A DNA stretch of 36,670 nt, taken from JAAFHS01 sp031396505 (lineage in GTDB: Bacteria > Pseudomonadota > Alphaproteobacteria > Rhodobacterales > Rhodobacteraceae). Shown piece after piece: positions 1 through 8,407 of this stretch; positions within the stretch are counted from its first letter, which is position 1, and each line of letters starts with the position of its first letter. The stretch spans positions 1 to 36,670 of the forward strand of contig JANNKX010000250.1 of assembly GCA_031396505.1 (NCBI GenBank), in the 5' to 3' direction. A program made the translations under genes and the position numbers. The notes beneath the pieces were generated by a model. It worked only from the letters and a program-made list of their open reading frames with translations, did not search any database and was not told where the DNA came from.

Positions 1-1
1 G

Positions 2-3000
2 GATTTCATTGCGGGCGATGCGGGCGATGACACGCTTGTCGGGGGCGCGGGCGGGGACGTTCTGGAAGGTGGTGAGGGCAGCGATACTGCCAGCTATGCA
101 ACTTCGACAACGGCGGTGAACATCGCGCTTGGTGATCAGAGCAATGGGGTTGGCGTGACCATTACCGGGACAACACCCACCAGTGATGCGGCAGGTGACT
201 CCTTGATTGAGATCGAAAACCTGATCGGCACCGGGTTGGTTGATACGCTGACAGGCAATGCCGGTGTCAACATGCTGGAAGGCCGGGCAGGGGCAGATGT
301 GCTGGATGGCGGGACCGGGATTGATACCGTCAGCTATGCGTCATCCACCGTGGGCGTGAAGATTGACCTTTTACTGCAGGGCGGCGTCGGTGCGGCGGGT
401 TTGCAAGTCGCCACGGCGAACGGCGATGCGGCGGGTGACCGTCTGACCGGGTTCGAAAATGTGCTGGGGTCCGCGCTGAACGACAGCCTGCAAGGTGATG
501 GCATCGCCAACAATCTGTCGGGCGGCCTTGGCAATGACACCCTGATCGGTGGCAGCGGCAACGATACCCTGAACGGCGGCGGCGGCACCGACCTTGTCAG
601 CTATGCCAATGATACAGCGGACCTGCGGATTGATCTGCGGGATTTCACCAACAATAACGAAGGCAGTGCTATCGGTGATGTGCTGATCAGCATCGAAAGC
701 GTTATCACCGGGTCGGGCAACGACACGCTGTTCGGGAATGGCGAGGCCAATCTTCTGTCGGGCGGCGCGGGCAACGATGAACTTGAAGGTGGTGCCAGCA
801 ATGATACGCTGACGGGTGGGACCAATGCCGCTGATGGCGACACGGTCGTCTTTGACAACAGTGCAGCGGCGGTTGCAGTCAACCTTGCATTGACGACGGC
901 GCAAAACACGGTTGGCGCGGGCACCGACCTGATTACAGGGTTCGAAAATATATCCGGATCGGCCTTCAACGATACGTTGGCAGGCGATGCGTTGAACAAC
1001 AGGATATTTGGGCGCAATGGCGATGACGTCTTGTCCGGGCTTGCCGGGAACGACACCTTGGGTGGCGGGAACGGTCGCGACACGCTGACCGGTGGCGCGG
1101 GTGCCGACAGCCTGTTTGGTGGTGATGACTTTGATACCGCCAGCTATGCGTCATCGACGGTGGGTGTGACGATTGATCTGAAACTGACACAACAGGGCGG
1201 CTTGGGTGACGGTACAAATGATGTGCTGGTCGAAGTTGAAAACCTGATCGGGTCAAACTTTATCGACACGCTGCTGGGTGACGCGCAGAACAACACCATC
1301 AATGGCCGGGCGGGCGCAGATGTGCTGGGCGGCGGCGGTGGCAACGATACCGTCAGCTACGAAAATTCGACTGTCGGGGTGAAGGTTGACCTACGGCTGC
1401 AGGATGGCACGGCACGGCAATCGGCCACAGCGAACGGCGATGCGGCGGGCGATCTTCTGACCGGGTTCGAAAACATTCTGGGATCGGCCCTGAACGACAG
1501 CCTGACCGGCGACGCGGTGCGCAACGAGCTGCGCAGTGGCGCGGGCAATGACACCATCGAAGGCAGCGCAGGCGGCGATCTGCTGGATGGCGGCGCGGGT
1601 GTCGGCGATGTGCTAAGCTATGCAAGCGATACAACCGGGGTGGAAATCACCCTGCAGCAAGCGTTGCAGGGCCTTGCGGTGGGCGGCGATGCCACGGGCG
1701 ATGAGATTTTTGGTTTCGAACATGTCACCGGCGGCAGTGGCAATGACGTCCTGACGGGCGATGCATCGGCCAATATTCTGTTGGGCGGCCTTGGGGATGA
1801 CGTGATCGAAGGCGGTGGCGGCAATGACACCTTGACAGGGGGTGGCAACAGCACCGGTCTTGTCAACGGCGATACGGTCAGCTTTGAGGGCAGTGCGGCG
1901 GCGGTAGCGGTCAACCTGTCGCTGACGGCGGCGCAGAACACGATTGGCGCAGGCACCGACCTGATCACCGGGTTCGAGAACCTGCTTGGATCGGGGTTGA
2001 ATGACACGCTGACAGGCGATGCGCTTGCCAACCGCATTGAAGGCGGCGTCGGCAACGACCTTATCAGCGGGCTTGCCGGGGCGGACAGCCTTGATGGCGG
2101 CGCCAATGATGACACGCTGATTGGCGGGGCGGGTGCGGACACGCTGATAGGCGATGTCGGCATCGATACAGCCAGCTATGCGACATCGACGGCAGGGGTG
2201 ACGATTAATCTGACGCTTTTCGAGGCAGCGCAGGTCGGCGCGGGGGATGGTCTGGGCGATCAGTTGTTTTTTGTTGAAAACCTGATCGGGTCAGGGCTGA
2301 TTGACACGCTCACAGGTGACTTGCTGGACAACACCATCGAAGGCCGGGCGGGTGCCGATGTGCTGAATGGCGGCGGTGGCAATGATACCGTCAGCTATGC
2401 GTCATCGACCGCCGGGGTGAAGATTGACCTGCGGGTGCAGGGCCTTGCCCTTGCGACGGGTCTGCAAGTGGCCACGGCGAACGGCGATGCGGCGGGCGAC
2501 CGTCTGACGGGGTTCGAAAACGTGCTGGGGTCGGCCCTGAACGACAGCTTGCAGGGCGATGCGGCCATAAACAGCCTGACCGGTGGCGCGGGCAATGACA
2601 CCATCATCGGTGGCGCGGGGGCCGATATTCTGGACGGTGGCGCAGGCACCGCCGATGTCCTCAGCTATGCCGGGGACACGGCGGGGGTGAACGTCAACCT
2701 GCTTTTGCAGAACCAGTCCGGCAACGGCGGTTCGGATGCTGTGGGCGATGTCACCGTCGGTTTTGAACATGTCACCGGAGGTGATGGCAATGACTCGCTG
2801 ACGGGTGACGATGGGGCGAACATCCTGATTGGTGGTGGTGGTAACGACACCCTGATCGGCGGCTTTGGAAATGATACCCTGACCGGGGGCACAAACGGCA
2901 CTTTCGGGGATACGGTAAACTATGCCCAGACCGTTGCCGGGGTCATCGTGAACCTGTCGCTGACGGCCGCGCAGAATACGGTTGCTGCGGGCACGGATTT

Positions 3001-5497
3001 GATCACCGGGTTTGAAAACATCTTCGGGTCAACCTTCGGTGACACGCTGACGGGTGATGCCTTCGGCAACCGCATTGAGGGTTTCACAGGCAATGACCTG
3101 ATCAGCGGGCTTGCCGGGAATGACAGCCTGTTTGGCGATCAGGGTGATGACACGCTGATTGGCGGGGCCGGTGCAGATTATCTTGATGGCAGCGACGGTG
3201 TGGACACGGCCAGCTATGTTGCATCGACGGCAGGGGTCACGATTGACCTGAACACATTTGATCCGCAGGTTGGTCTGGGTGACGGTTTGGGCGACACGTT
3301 GGTCGATATCGAAAACCTGATCGGGTCAGCACTTGGTGACCGGTTTACCGGGAACTTTGCGGACAACCTGTTTGAAGGTCGGGCGGGGGCGGATACGCTG
3401 ACCGGTGGTGATGGTGTCGATACGTTGAGCTATGCCTTGTCAACGGCGGCGGTACGAGTGGATCTGTCGGTTCTGACGGCGCAATCCCTGACGACAAATG
3501 GTGATGCAGCGGGCGATGTGATTGCCGGGTTTGAGTATATTATCGGATCGGCGTTGAATGACAGTCTGGCCGGAAACGACGCGGCGAACCGCCTGACAGG
3601 CGGCCTTGGCAATGACACGCTGCGCGGCAATGGCGGTGACACGCTGGATGGTGGGGCGGGTCTGGATACCGTTGATTACGCGGCAAACGCCGATGGGCTG
3701 GAGATCAGTCTGGTGGCAGAGCTTGCGCGCGGCTTTGCGAACGCCCTTGAAGACAGTCTTGTCGGAATTGAAAACGTGGTTGGCGGTGCCGGGATGGAAA
3801 ACATCACCGGCAATGATCTGGCGAATGTGCTGAACGGTGGTGCCAATGATGACGTCATCATCGGCGGGCTGGGCAACGACACCCTGATTGGCGGGCTGGG
3901 AAATGACATTGTGGCGTTTGACGGGGGTGCAGCCGCGGTCACGGTCAGCCTTGCGATCACGACGGCGCAAAACCTTGGGCTGGGCTATGGCACAGATCTG
4001 ATGTCAGGGTTCGAGGGCATCAGGGGGTCTGATTTCAGTGACAGTCTGACGGGCAGCATCGGTGACAACTTCCTCAGCGGTCGGGATGGCAATGACACAC
4101 TGACCGGGCTTGCGGGGGTTGATGGCCTGTATGGCGGGACAGGCAATGATCTGCTGATTGGTGGCGCAGGTGCGGACATTCTGGATGGCACATTTGGGGA
4201 AGACACGGCCAGCTATCGTGGTGGCACGGTGGGGGTGACGGTGTCACTTGCGCTGGCGTTCAATACGCAGCAGGTCAGTGCGGGCGATGCGAGCGGCGAT
4301 ACCCTGTATGAAATCGACAACCTGATCGGCACGGCCTTCGCGGATCGCCTGACGGGTGACAGTTCGTTGAATGTGATCGAGGGGGGTGCGGGGGCCGATA
4401 CGCTGACGGGTGGGGGCGGCTTTGATACGGTCAGCTATGCGTCATCCACGGTGGGCGTGCGGGTTGACCTGACACTTGCAGGCGTGCAGGCGACAACGAC
4501 GAATGGCGATGCGGCGGGTGATGTGCTGTCCCAGTTCAGCGCCATCATCGGGTCGGCGTTCAATGACAACCTTGTCGGGAATGCCGATGTCAACGAACTG
4601 TATGGCGGGATTGGCAACGATACTGTTCGTGGTGGCGGTGGCGCCGATGATCTGTCCGGCGGCGCGGGCATCGACACCCTGTCATTCGAGGGCGTTACCA
4701 CGACCATCTATGCCGGCGTGCGGGAACAAAACGAATATGCCGAGATTGTCGTGAACGGCGGTCTTGTTACACTGACGACCAGCGGCTTTGAAAACATCAC
4801 CGGCGGCAGTGGCGATGACTTTATCTTTGGCGGTTCAGGCAACAACCTGCTGAACGGTGGTGACGGGAACGACCAGCTTGACGGGGCCGGCGGCACCGAC
4901 ACGATCAACGGCGGCGCGGGTACCGACAGGTTGTTTTTCCAGTATGCCACTGGCGCCGTTACGGTGAACCTTGCGCTGACAACCGCGCAGAACACGGGTG
5001 GCGGTGGGACTCTTCTGCTGACAGGCATTGAAAACGCTGATGGAACCACGTTTGATGACACACTGACCGGGAATGCAGGGGAAAACGCGCTTTATGGCGG
5101 CCTTGGCAGTGATACGCTGAATGGTGGGTTGGGCAATGATGTGCTGGATGGCGGTGTTGATGCGTACACCGTTGACGAATTCGTTTTCAGCACGGCCTTG
5201 GGTGCCAACAACGTCGATTTCGTCTATGGCTTTGATGTCGGGCGTGACGTGATCGTGTTGGAAAATGCGATCTTCACAGGGCTTGGCACGGCGATCGGTG
5301 AACTGGCGGCAGACCGGTTTGCGGAAAGCGGATCGGAATCTGCAACCACGCGGATCATCTATCAAACAAGCGGCACCACTGCGCAGCTGTTCTATGACGC
5401 GGATGGAAACGGGACGGGCGCGCGGGTGCTGTTTGCAACGCTGATCAACATCCCCGTGATCGACCCGCTGACGGCGGCTAGCTTTGAGATCATCTGA
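2..5497 (+). CDS. RTX-type calcium-binding repeat protein (5' end outside window)
   Basis: The reading frame is open from base 2, so the gene begins upstream and the ATG at 116 is internal. More than 1,800 residues are visible, almost all glycine/aspartate-rich nonapeptides of the GGxGxDxLxGG type that form calcium-binding parallel beta-rolls in hemolysin/serralysin-type proteins. These alternate with beta-rich linkers (SYASSTxGVxIDL, then GFENxxGSxxND). The last 110 residues lose the repeats (VDFVYGFDVGRDVIVLEN, then a non-repetitive tail ending FEII), as expected for an uncleaved C-terminal type I secretion signal. I infer secretion by an ABC/MFP/TolC system that is not in the window. No catalytic domain is visible in this part; an enzymatic or adhesive domain could lie in the missing N-terminus. 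The product is probably an extracellular or surface protein. Confidence 0.9.
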   Translation, partial: DFIAGDAGDDTLVGGAGGDVLEGGEGSDTASYATSTTAVNIALGDQSNGVGVTITGTTPTSDAAGDSLIEIENLIGTGLVDTLTGNAGVNMLEGRAGADVLDGGTGIDTVSYASSTVGVKIDLLLQGGVGAAGLQVATANGDAAGDRLTGFENVLGSALNDSLQGDGIANNLSGGLGNDTLIGGSGNDTLNGGGGTDLVSYANDTADLRIDLRDFTNNNEGSAIGDVLISIESVITGSGNDTLFGNGEANLLSGGAGNDELEGGASNDTLTGGTNAADGDTVVFDNSAAAVAVNLALTTAQNTVGAGTDLITGFENISGSAFNDTLAGDALNNRIFGRNGDDVLSGLAGNDTLGGGNGRDTLTGGAGADSLFGGDDFDTASYASSTVGVTIDLKLTQQGGLGDGTNDVLVEVENLIGSNFIDTLLGDAQNNTINGRAGADVLGGGGGNDTVSYENSTVGVKVDLRLQDGTARQSATANGDAAGDLLTGFENILGSALNDSLTGDAVRNELRSGAGNDTIEGSAGGDLLDGGAGVGDVLSYASDTTGVEITLQQALQGLAVGGDATGDEIFGFEHVTGGSGNDVLTGDASANILLGGLGDDVIEGGGGNDTLTGGGNSTGLVNGDTVSFEGSAAAVAVNLSLTAAQNTIGAGTDLITGFENLLGSGLNDTLTGDALANRIEGGVGNDLISGLAGADSLDGGANDDTLIGGAGADTLIGDVGIDTASYATSTAGVTINLTLFEAAQVGAGDGLGDQLFFVENLIGSGLIDTLTGDLLDNTIEGRAGADVLNGGGGNDTVSYASSTAGVKIDLRVQGLALATGLQVATANGDAAGDRLTGFENVLGSALNDSLQGDAAINSLTGGAGNDTIIGGAGADILDGGAGTADVLSYAGDTAGVNVNLLLQNQSGNGGSDAVGDVTVGFEHVTGGDGNDSLTGDDGANILIGGGGNDTLIGGFGNDTLTGGTNGTFGDTVNYAQTVAGVIVNLSLTAAQNTVAAGTDLITGFENIFGSTFGDTLTGDAFGNRIEGFTGNDLISGLAGNDSLFGDQGDDTLIGGAGADYLDGSDGVDTASYVASTAGVTIDLNTFDPQVGLGDGLGDTLVDIENLIGSALGDRFTGNFADNLFEGRAGADTLTGGDGVDTLSYALSTAAVRVDLSVLTAQSLTTNGDAAGDVIAGFEYIIGSALNDSLAGNDAANRLTGGLGNDTLRGNGGDTLDGGAGLDTVDYAANADGLEISLVAELARGFANALEDSLVGIENVVGGAGMENITGNDLANVLNGGANDDVIIGGLGNDTLIGGLGNDIVAFDGGAAAVTVSLAITTAQNLGLGYGTDLMSGFEGIRGSDFSDSLTGSIGDNFLSGRDGNDTLTGLAGVDGLYGGTGNDLLIGGAGADILDGTFGEDTASYRGGTVGVTVSLALAFNTQQVSAGDASGDTLYEIDNLIGTAFADRLTGDSSLNVIEGGAGADTLTGGGGFDTVSYASSTVGVRVDLTLAGVQATTTNGDAAGDVLSQFSAIIGSAFNDNLVGNADVNELYGGIGNDTVRGGGGADDLSGGAGIDTLSFEGVTTTIYAGVREQNEYAEIVVNGGLVTLTTSGFENITGGSGDDFIFGGSGNNLLNGGDGNDQLDGAGGTDTINGGAGTDRLFFQYATGAVTVNLALTTAQNTGGGGTLLLTGIENADGTTFDDTLTGNAGENALYGGLGSDTLNGGLGNDVLDGGVDAYTVDEFVFSTALGANNVDFVYGFDVGRDVIVLENAIFTGLGTAIGELAADRFAESGSESATTRIIYQTSGTTAQLFYDADGNGTGARVLFATLINIPVIDPLTAASFEII
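92..5150 (+). repeat. Five copies of a four-module super-repeat (about 1.03 kb) in the RTX gene
   Basis: The linkers recur in a fixed order A-B-C-D. A ends in (I/V)ENLIG. B carries ATANGDAAGD or a close variant. C carries VTGGxGND-like text. D carries VNLxLTxAQNT and TDLITGFEN. A-module SYA codons begin near 92, 1142, 2174, 3212 and 4211; B modules begin near 332, 1354, 2393, 3428 and 4433. The spacing is 999-1050 bp. Copies differ by many substitutions, and the fifth C module is the most diverged. Confidence 0.8.
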
Positions 5498-5513
5498 CGC
5501 AGGACAGGCACCT

Positions 5514-5533
5514 GCACCCCTTGGCTGGGGTGC
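5514..5533. terminator. Hairpin between convergent genes
   Basis: A perfect 7-bp stem GCACCCC/GGGGTGC with loop TTGGCT lies 16 bases after the RTX stop and just before the end of the convergent lipoprotein gene. It has no T-run, so it is only a candidate bidirectional terminator. Confidence 0.45.
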
Positions 5534-5541
5534 GGGTCCGG

Positions 5542-5988
5542 TCAGAACAGCAGCTTGTAGGTATTGCCGTTGGTATCGGTGGCGCTGCCCGTGCCGGAAT
5601 TGGTGCCGCTGCCCATGACGAACGACCCTTCGATGCGGGTGCTGTCGGTGCAGATCGCGTAGATCTCGCCTCGGTTCACGGTGGCTTCAATCTCGGCGGT
5701 GTTCGATAGTTCCACACCGGGGCGGCGCAGGTTGAGGTTCAGGCCACGGGTCTGCGACACGGCGCGGGGGGCCACGGCGGACCATGTGCCTTCGCACCGG
5801 GTGCGGCCGGGCAGGCGGAACGTCAACGCGCCGGAGGTGCTTTCGGGGTTGGCGGCCTGCATGATGATCACGGGTGGCGGAGACAGCGTCGTCAGCGGGC
5901 CGTCCACCGGGAACAACCGCATTTCACCCGATTGGGTGCAGCCAGCCAAAGCTGCGAGGCTGATGAGGGCAAGTGACCTTCCGCGCAT
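5542..5988 (-). CDS. Small outer-membrane-type lipoprotein, function unknown
   Basis: A 148-residue protein with a short signal peptide and a clear lipobox (LAALAGC, Cys16), so it should be lipidated and exported. The rest is polar and beta-rich, with a glycine/serine/threonine-rich C-terminus (GSGTNSGTGSATDTNG) ending in KLLF. Two further cysteines (in TRCEGTW and YAICTD) could form a disulfide in the periplasm. I recognise no named domain. A GGGA sequence lies about 9 bases before the ATG. It converges on the RTX gene and lies downstream of tRNA-Gln on the same strand. Confidence 0.8.
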   Translation of the reverse strand: MRGRSLALISLAALAGCTQSGEMRLFPVDGPLTTLSPPPVIIMQAANPESTSGALTFRLPGRTRCEGTWSAVAPRAVSQTRGLNLNLRRPGVELSNTAEIEATVNRGEIYAICTDSTRIEGSFVMGSGTNSGTGSATDTNGNTYKLLF

Positions 5989-6018
5989 CGCATGTTCCCA
6001 TCAGACGGATAAAGATGA

Positions 6019-6093
6019 TGGCTGGGGCGCCAGGATTCGAACCTGGGAATGTCGGTACCAAAAACCGATGCCTTACCACTTGGCGACGCCCCA
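6019..6093 (-). tRNA. tRNA-Gln (UUG)
   Basis: On the minus strand a cloverleaf can be folded. The acceptor stem is TGGGGCG/CGCCCCA with an encoded CCA. The anticodon stem TCGGT/ACCGA encloses loop TTTTGGT, giving anticodon UUG. The T-arm contains GGTTCGAATCC. Length is 75 nt including CCA. Confidence 0.95.
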
Positions 6094-6206
6094 ACTGCCG
6101 GGGTGTTTAGCGAAGCCCCCGGTAGCCTGCAAGGGGGAAGTGCGGATTTTTCAGGGCTTTCTGGTTCGGCGTTGATGGTGGTTGCGGGCTGGGGTAGGGA
6201 GGCGGG

Positions 6207-7373
6207 ATGCAGGTAGATGTCATCGTTTTGGGTGCAGGGGCCGCCGGGCTGTTTGCGGGGATCGAGGCGGCACGGCGCGGACGGCGCGTGCTGGTGGTGG
6301 ATCACGCAAAAGCGCCGGGTGAGAAAATTCGCATCTCGGGCGGGGGGCGGTGCAATTTCACCAATCTGGGCATCTCGCCAGAGCGGTTTTTGTCGCGCAA
6401 TCCACGCTTTGCGCTGTCGGCGTTGAAGCGGTACACGCAGTGGGATTTCATCGCGCGGATGGACGGGTGGGGCATCGCGTGGCACGAAAAGACGCTGGGG
6501 CAGTTGTTTTGTGATGGGTCGGCCACGCAGGTCGTGGCGGCACTGACGGATGATCTGGCGGCGGCGGGGGGGACGTTGTGGACGGGCTGCGCACTGGGTG
6601 AGGTGCGGTCCGGTTTCACGGTGGAGACGGCGCGGGGGACCGTGCGCGCGGTATCGGTCATTGTGGCGACGGGGGGCAAGTCGATTCCGAAGATGGGGGC
6701 GACGGGGTACGGCTACCGCGTGGCAGAGGCGTTCGGGCTGCCGCTGGTGGAGACGCGACCGGGGTTGGTGCCGCTGACGCTGGCGGAGCATGAGTTGGAC
6801 CGGGTCAAGCCGCTGGCAGGGGTGGCGGTGGACGGGCGCGTCACGGCGGGGCGGGTGGGGTTTGACGAGGCGGTGTTATTCACGCATCGCGGGCTGTCGG
6901 GGCCAGCGGTGTTGCAGGCGTCGAGTTACTGGCGTGAGGGGGAGGCGGTGACCTTGGACCTTGCGCGCGGGGGCGATGTGGGGGCGGTTTTGCGGGACCT
7001 GCGCGCCGAGGCGGGGCGGATGGCGGTGCGCACAGCGCTGGCGCGGGTGCTGCCGGAGCGGCTGGCGCGGTTCGTGGAGGACAGCGCGGGGGTGGCAGGC
7101 ACGCTGGCGGATCAGTCGAACGGGATGATCGACCGGGTCGCGGGATTGGTGCATCGCTGGCAGATCATGCCTGTCGGATCAGAAGGATACCGGACGGCGG
7201 AGGTGACGCTGGGGGGCGTGGACACCGATGCGCTGGATGCGCGGACGATGGCGGCCAAGGGCGCGCCGGGATTGTATTTCGTGGGCGAGGTGGTGGATGT
7301 GACGGGGTGGTTGGGGGGATATAACTTCCAATGGGCCTGGTCGTCGGGGTGGGCGGCGGGGCAGGCTGCGTGA
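6207..7373 (+). CDS. NAD(P)/FAD-dependent oxidoreductase, HI0933/YhiN (BaiN-like) family
   Basis: A 388-residue flavoprotein, the usual length for the TIGR00275-type family. The N-terminal Rossmann motif GAGAAGLFAG binds the FAD ADP moiety. It is followed by the family signature ISGGGRCNFTN near residue 50 and a C-terminal FAD-contact segment GYNFQWAWSSGWAAG. Members of this family are often annotated as aminoacetone oxidase-like or BaiN-like; the physiological substrate is generally unknown and I do not assign one. The start is supported by AGGGAGG about 7 bases upstream of the ATG. It converges on kdsA and seems to be monocistronic. Confidence 0.88.
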   Translation: MQVDVIVLGAGAAGLFAGIEAARRGRRVLVVDHAKAPGEKIRISGGGRCNFTNLGISPERFLSRNPRFALSALKRYTQWDFIARMDGWGIAWHEKTLGQLFCDGSATQVVAALTDDLAAAGGTLWTGCALGEVRSGFTVETARGTVRAVSVIVATGGKSIPKMGATGYGYRVAEAFGLPLVETRPGLVPLTLAEHELDRVKPLAGVAVDGRVTAGRVGFDEAVLFTHRGLSGPAVLQASSYWREGEAVTLDLARGGDVGAVLRDLRAEAGRMAVRTALARVLPERLARFVEDSAGVAGTLADQSNGMIDRVAGLVHRWQIMPVGSEGYRTAEVTLGGVDTDALDARTMAAKGAPGLYFVGEVVDVTGWLGGYNFQWAWSSGWAAGQAA

Positions 7374-7393
7374 AAATTGACGGCTGTCAATTT
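7374..7393. other. AT-rich inverted repeat directly after the flavoprotein stop
   Basis: AAATTGAC and GTCAATTT form a perfect 8-bp inverted repeat around GGCT, abutting the TGA at 7371-7373. No T-run follows. It may act as a weak terminator or an operator-like dyad. The rest of the 7374-7567 gap holds a TTATCCACA box and a GC-rich hairpin (GCCTCCC at 7488-7494 with GGGAGGC at 7509-7515), and no gene that I can support. Confidence 0.35.
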
Positions 7394-7429
7394 CAGAGTT
7401 TGTTCAATGAAATCAATGATTTTTCAGAG

Positions 7430-7438
7430 TTATCCACA
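7430..7438 (+). promoter_or_regulatory. DnaA-box-like TTATCCACA
   Basis: An exact match to the classical DnaA box, in the gap between two convergent genes. A single box without neighbours is weak evidence of function. Confidence 0.3.
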
Positions 7439-7567
7439 GGGTGCGTTAATACTTTTGAAACATTGCGTGATCGACATCGCGGCAATTGCCTCCCTCCACG
7501 CTGGAGAGGGGAGGCGCACATTGGGTCAGCACGCGACGGGAGCCCGGGTTTTGGACCGGGACGTCGT

Positions 7568-8398
7568 TCAGATGACCACCGGGTTGGCCTTGGCGATACG
7601 GTCGAAGGCCATCAGCGTGGCGATCAGGGCGGGCATGTCTTTGAGGTAGATCATGTTCGGCCCGTCAGAGGGTGCTGTATCGGGGGCCTGATGGGTTTCC
7701 ATGAACACGCCGGCCACGCCAATTGCCACGGCGGCGCGGGCGAGGACGGGGGCGAATTCGCGTTGGCCGCCGGAGCTGTCGCCCAGACCGCCGGGAAAGG
7801 CCACGGCATGCGTGGCATCCATGATCACGGGATAGCCGGTGCGCGCCATGATCGGCAAGCTGCGCATGTCAGCCACAAGTGCGTTATAGCCGAATGTGGT
7901 GCCACGTTCCGTCAGCATGATGCGGGTGTTGCCGGTTGACGCGATTTTGGCGGCGACATTGGCCATGCCTGCGGGATCAAGAAACTGGCCCTTTTTGACG
8001 TTCACCACGGCCCCGGTTTCACCCGCGGCGATCAGAAGGTCAGTCTGGCGGCAGAGCAGCGCGGGAATTTGCAGCACATCCACGACGGCGGCAACCTCGG
8101 CCGCCTGTCCGGGTTCATGGAAATCGGTCAGCACGGGCATGCCCATCGCCTTGATCGCGGACAGAATTTTCAGGCCCGCGTCCATTCCCAGCCCGCGTTT
8201 GCCGGAAAGTGAGGTGCGGTTGGCCTTATCGAAGCTGGCCTTGAAGATGTATTGCGCGCCCGCCGCCTTGCAGGCCTCGGCCATGACACCGGCAATCATC
8301 TGGGCGTGATCGAGGTCTTCCAACTGGCAAGGCCCCGCGATCACGGTCAGAGGGCGCGTGTTGCCCGTGGTCAGGGCACCGATCTTTACATCTGTCAT
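7568..8398 (-). CDS. kdsA: 3-deoxy-8-phosphooctulonate synthase (Kdo-8-P synthase)
   Basis: A 276-residue DAHP/KDOPS-fold TIM barrel that condenses phosphoenolpyruvate with arabinose-5-phosphate to give Kdo-8-phosphate, the precursor of Kdo for LPS and for the linker of group 2-type capsules. Family motifs are AGPCQLE, KASFDKANRTS, GLKIL, PVLTDFHE, VKKGQFL, LTERGTTFGY, MDATHAV and METHQAP. Cys24, His197, Glu234 and Asp245 match the four metal ligands of the metal-dependent class; the metal-free E. coli type has Asn in place of the Cys. AAGGA lies 8 bases before the ATG. It starts 9 bases after the stop of the capsule export gene and is surely the last gene of that operon. No second kdsA is visible here, so it may serve both LPS and capsule. 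Confidence 0.97.
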   Translation of the reverse strand: MTDVKIGALTTGNTRPLTVIAGPCQLEDLDHAQMIAGVMAEACKAAGAQYIFKASFDKANRTSLSGKRGLGMDAGLKILSAIKAMGMPVLTDFHEPGQAAEVAAVVDVLQIPALLCRQTDLLIAAGETGAVVNVKKGQFLDPAGMANVAAKIASTGNTRIMLTERGTTFGYNALVADMRSLPIMARTGYPVIMDATHAVAFPGGLGDSSGGQREFAPVLARAAVAIGVAGVFMETHQAPDTAPSDGPNMIYLKDMPALIATLMAFDRIAKANPVVI

Positions 8399-8407
8399 GG
8401 TCTGTCC

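Noticed and set aside
371..904. Long open frames on the minus strand inside the RTX gene
   Set aside because: They are antisense to a highly repetitive GC-rich gene; the proteins are low-complexity proline/serine or arginine-rich and recur with the repeat.
5892..6791. 299-codon minus-strand frame across tRNA-Gln
   Set aside because: It runs through the tRNA and antisense to the flavoprotein gene; arginine/proline-rich shadow.
7430..7438. Replication origin suggested by TTATCCACA
   Set aside because: A single DnaA box with no AT-rich unwinding region, no box cluster and no origin-type neighbour genes.
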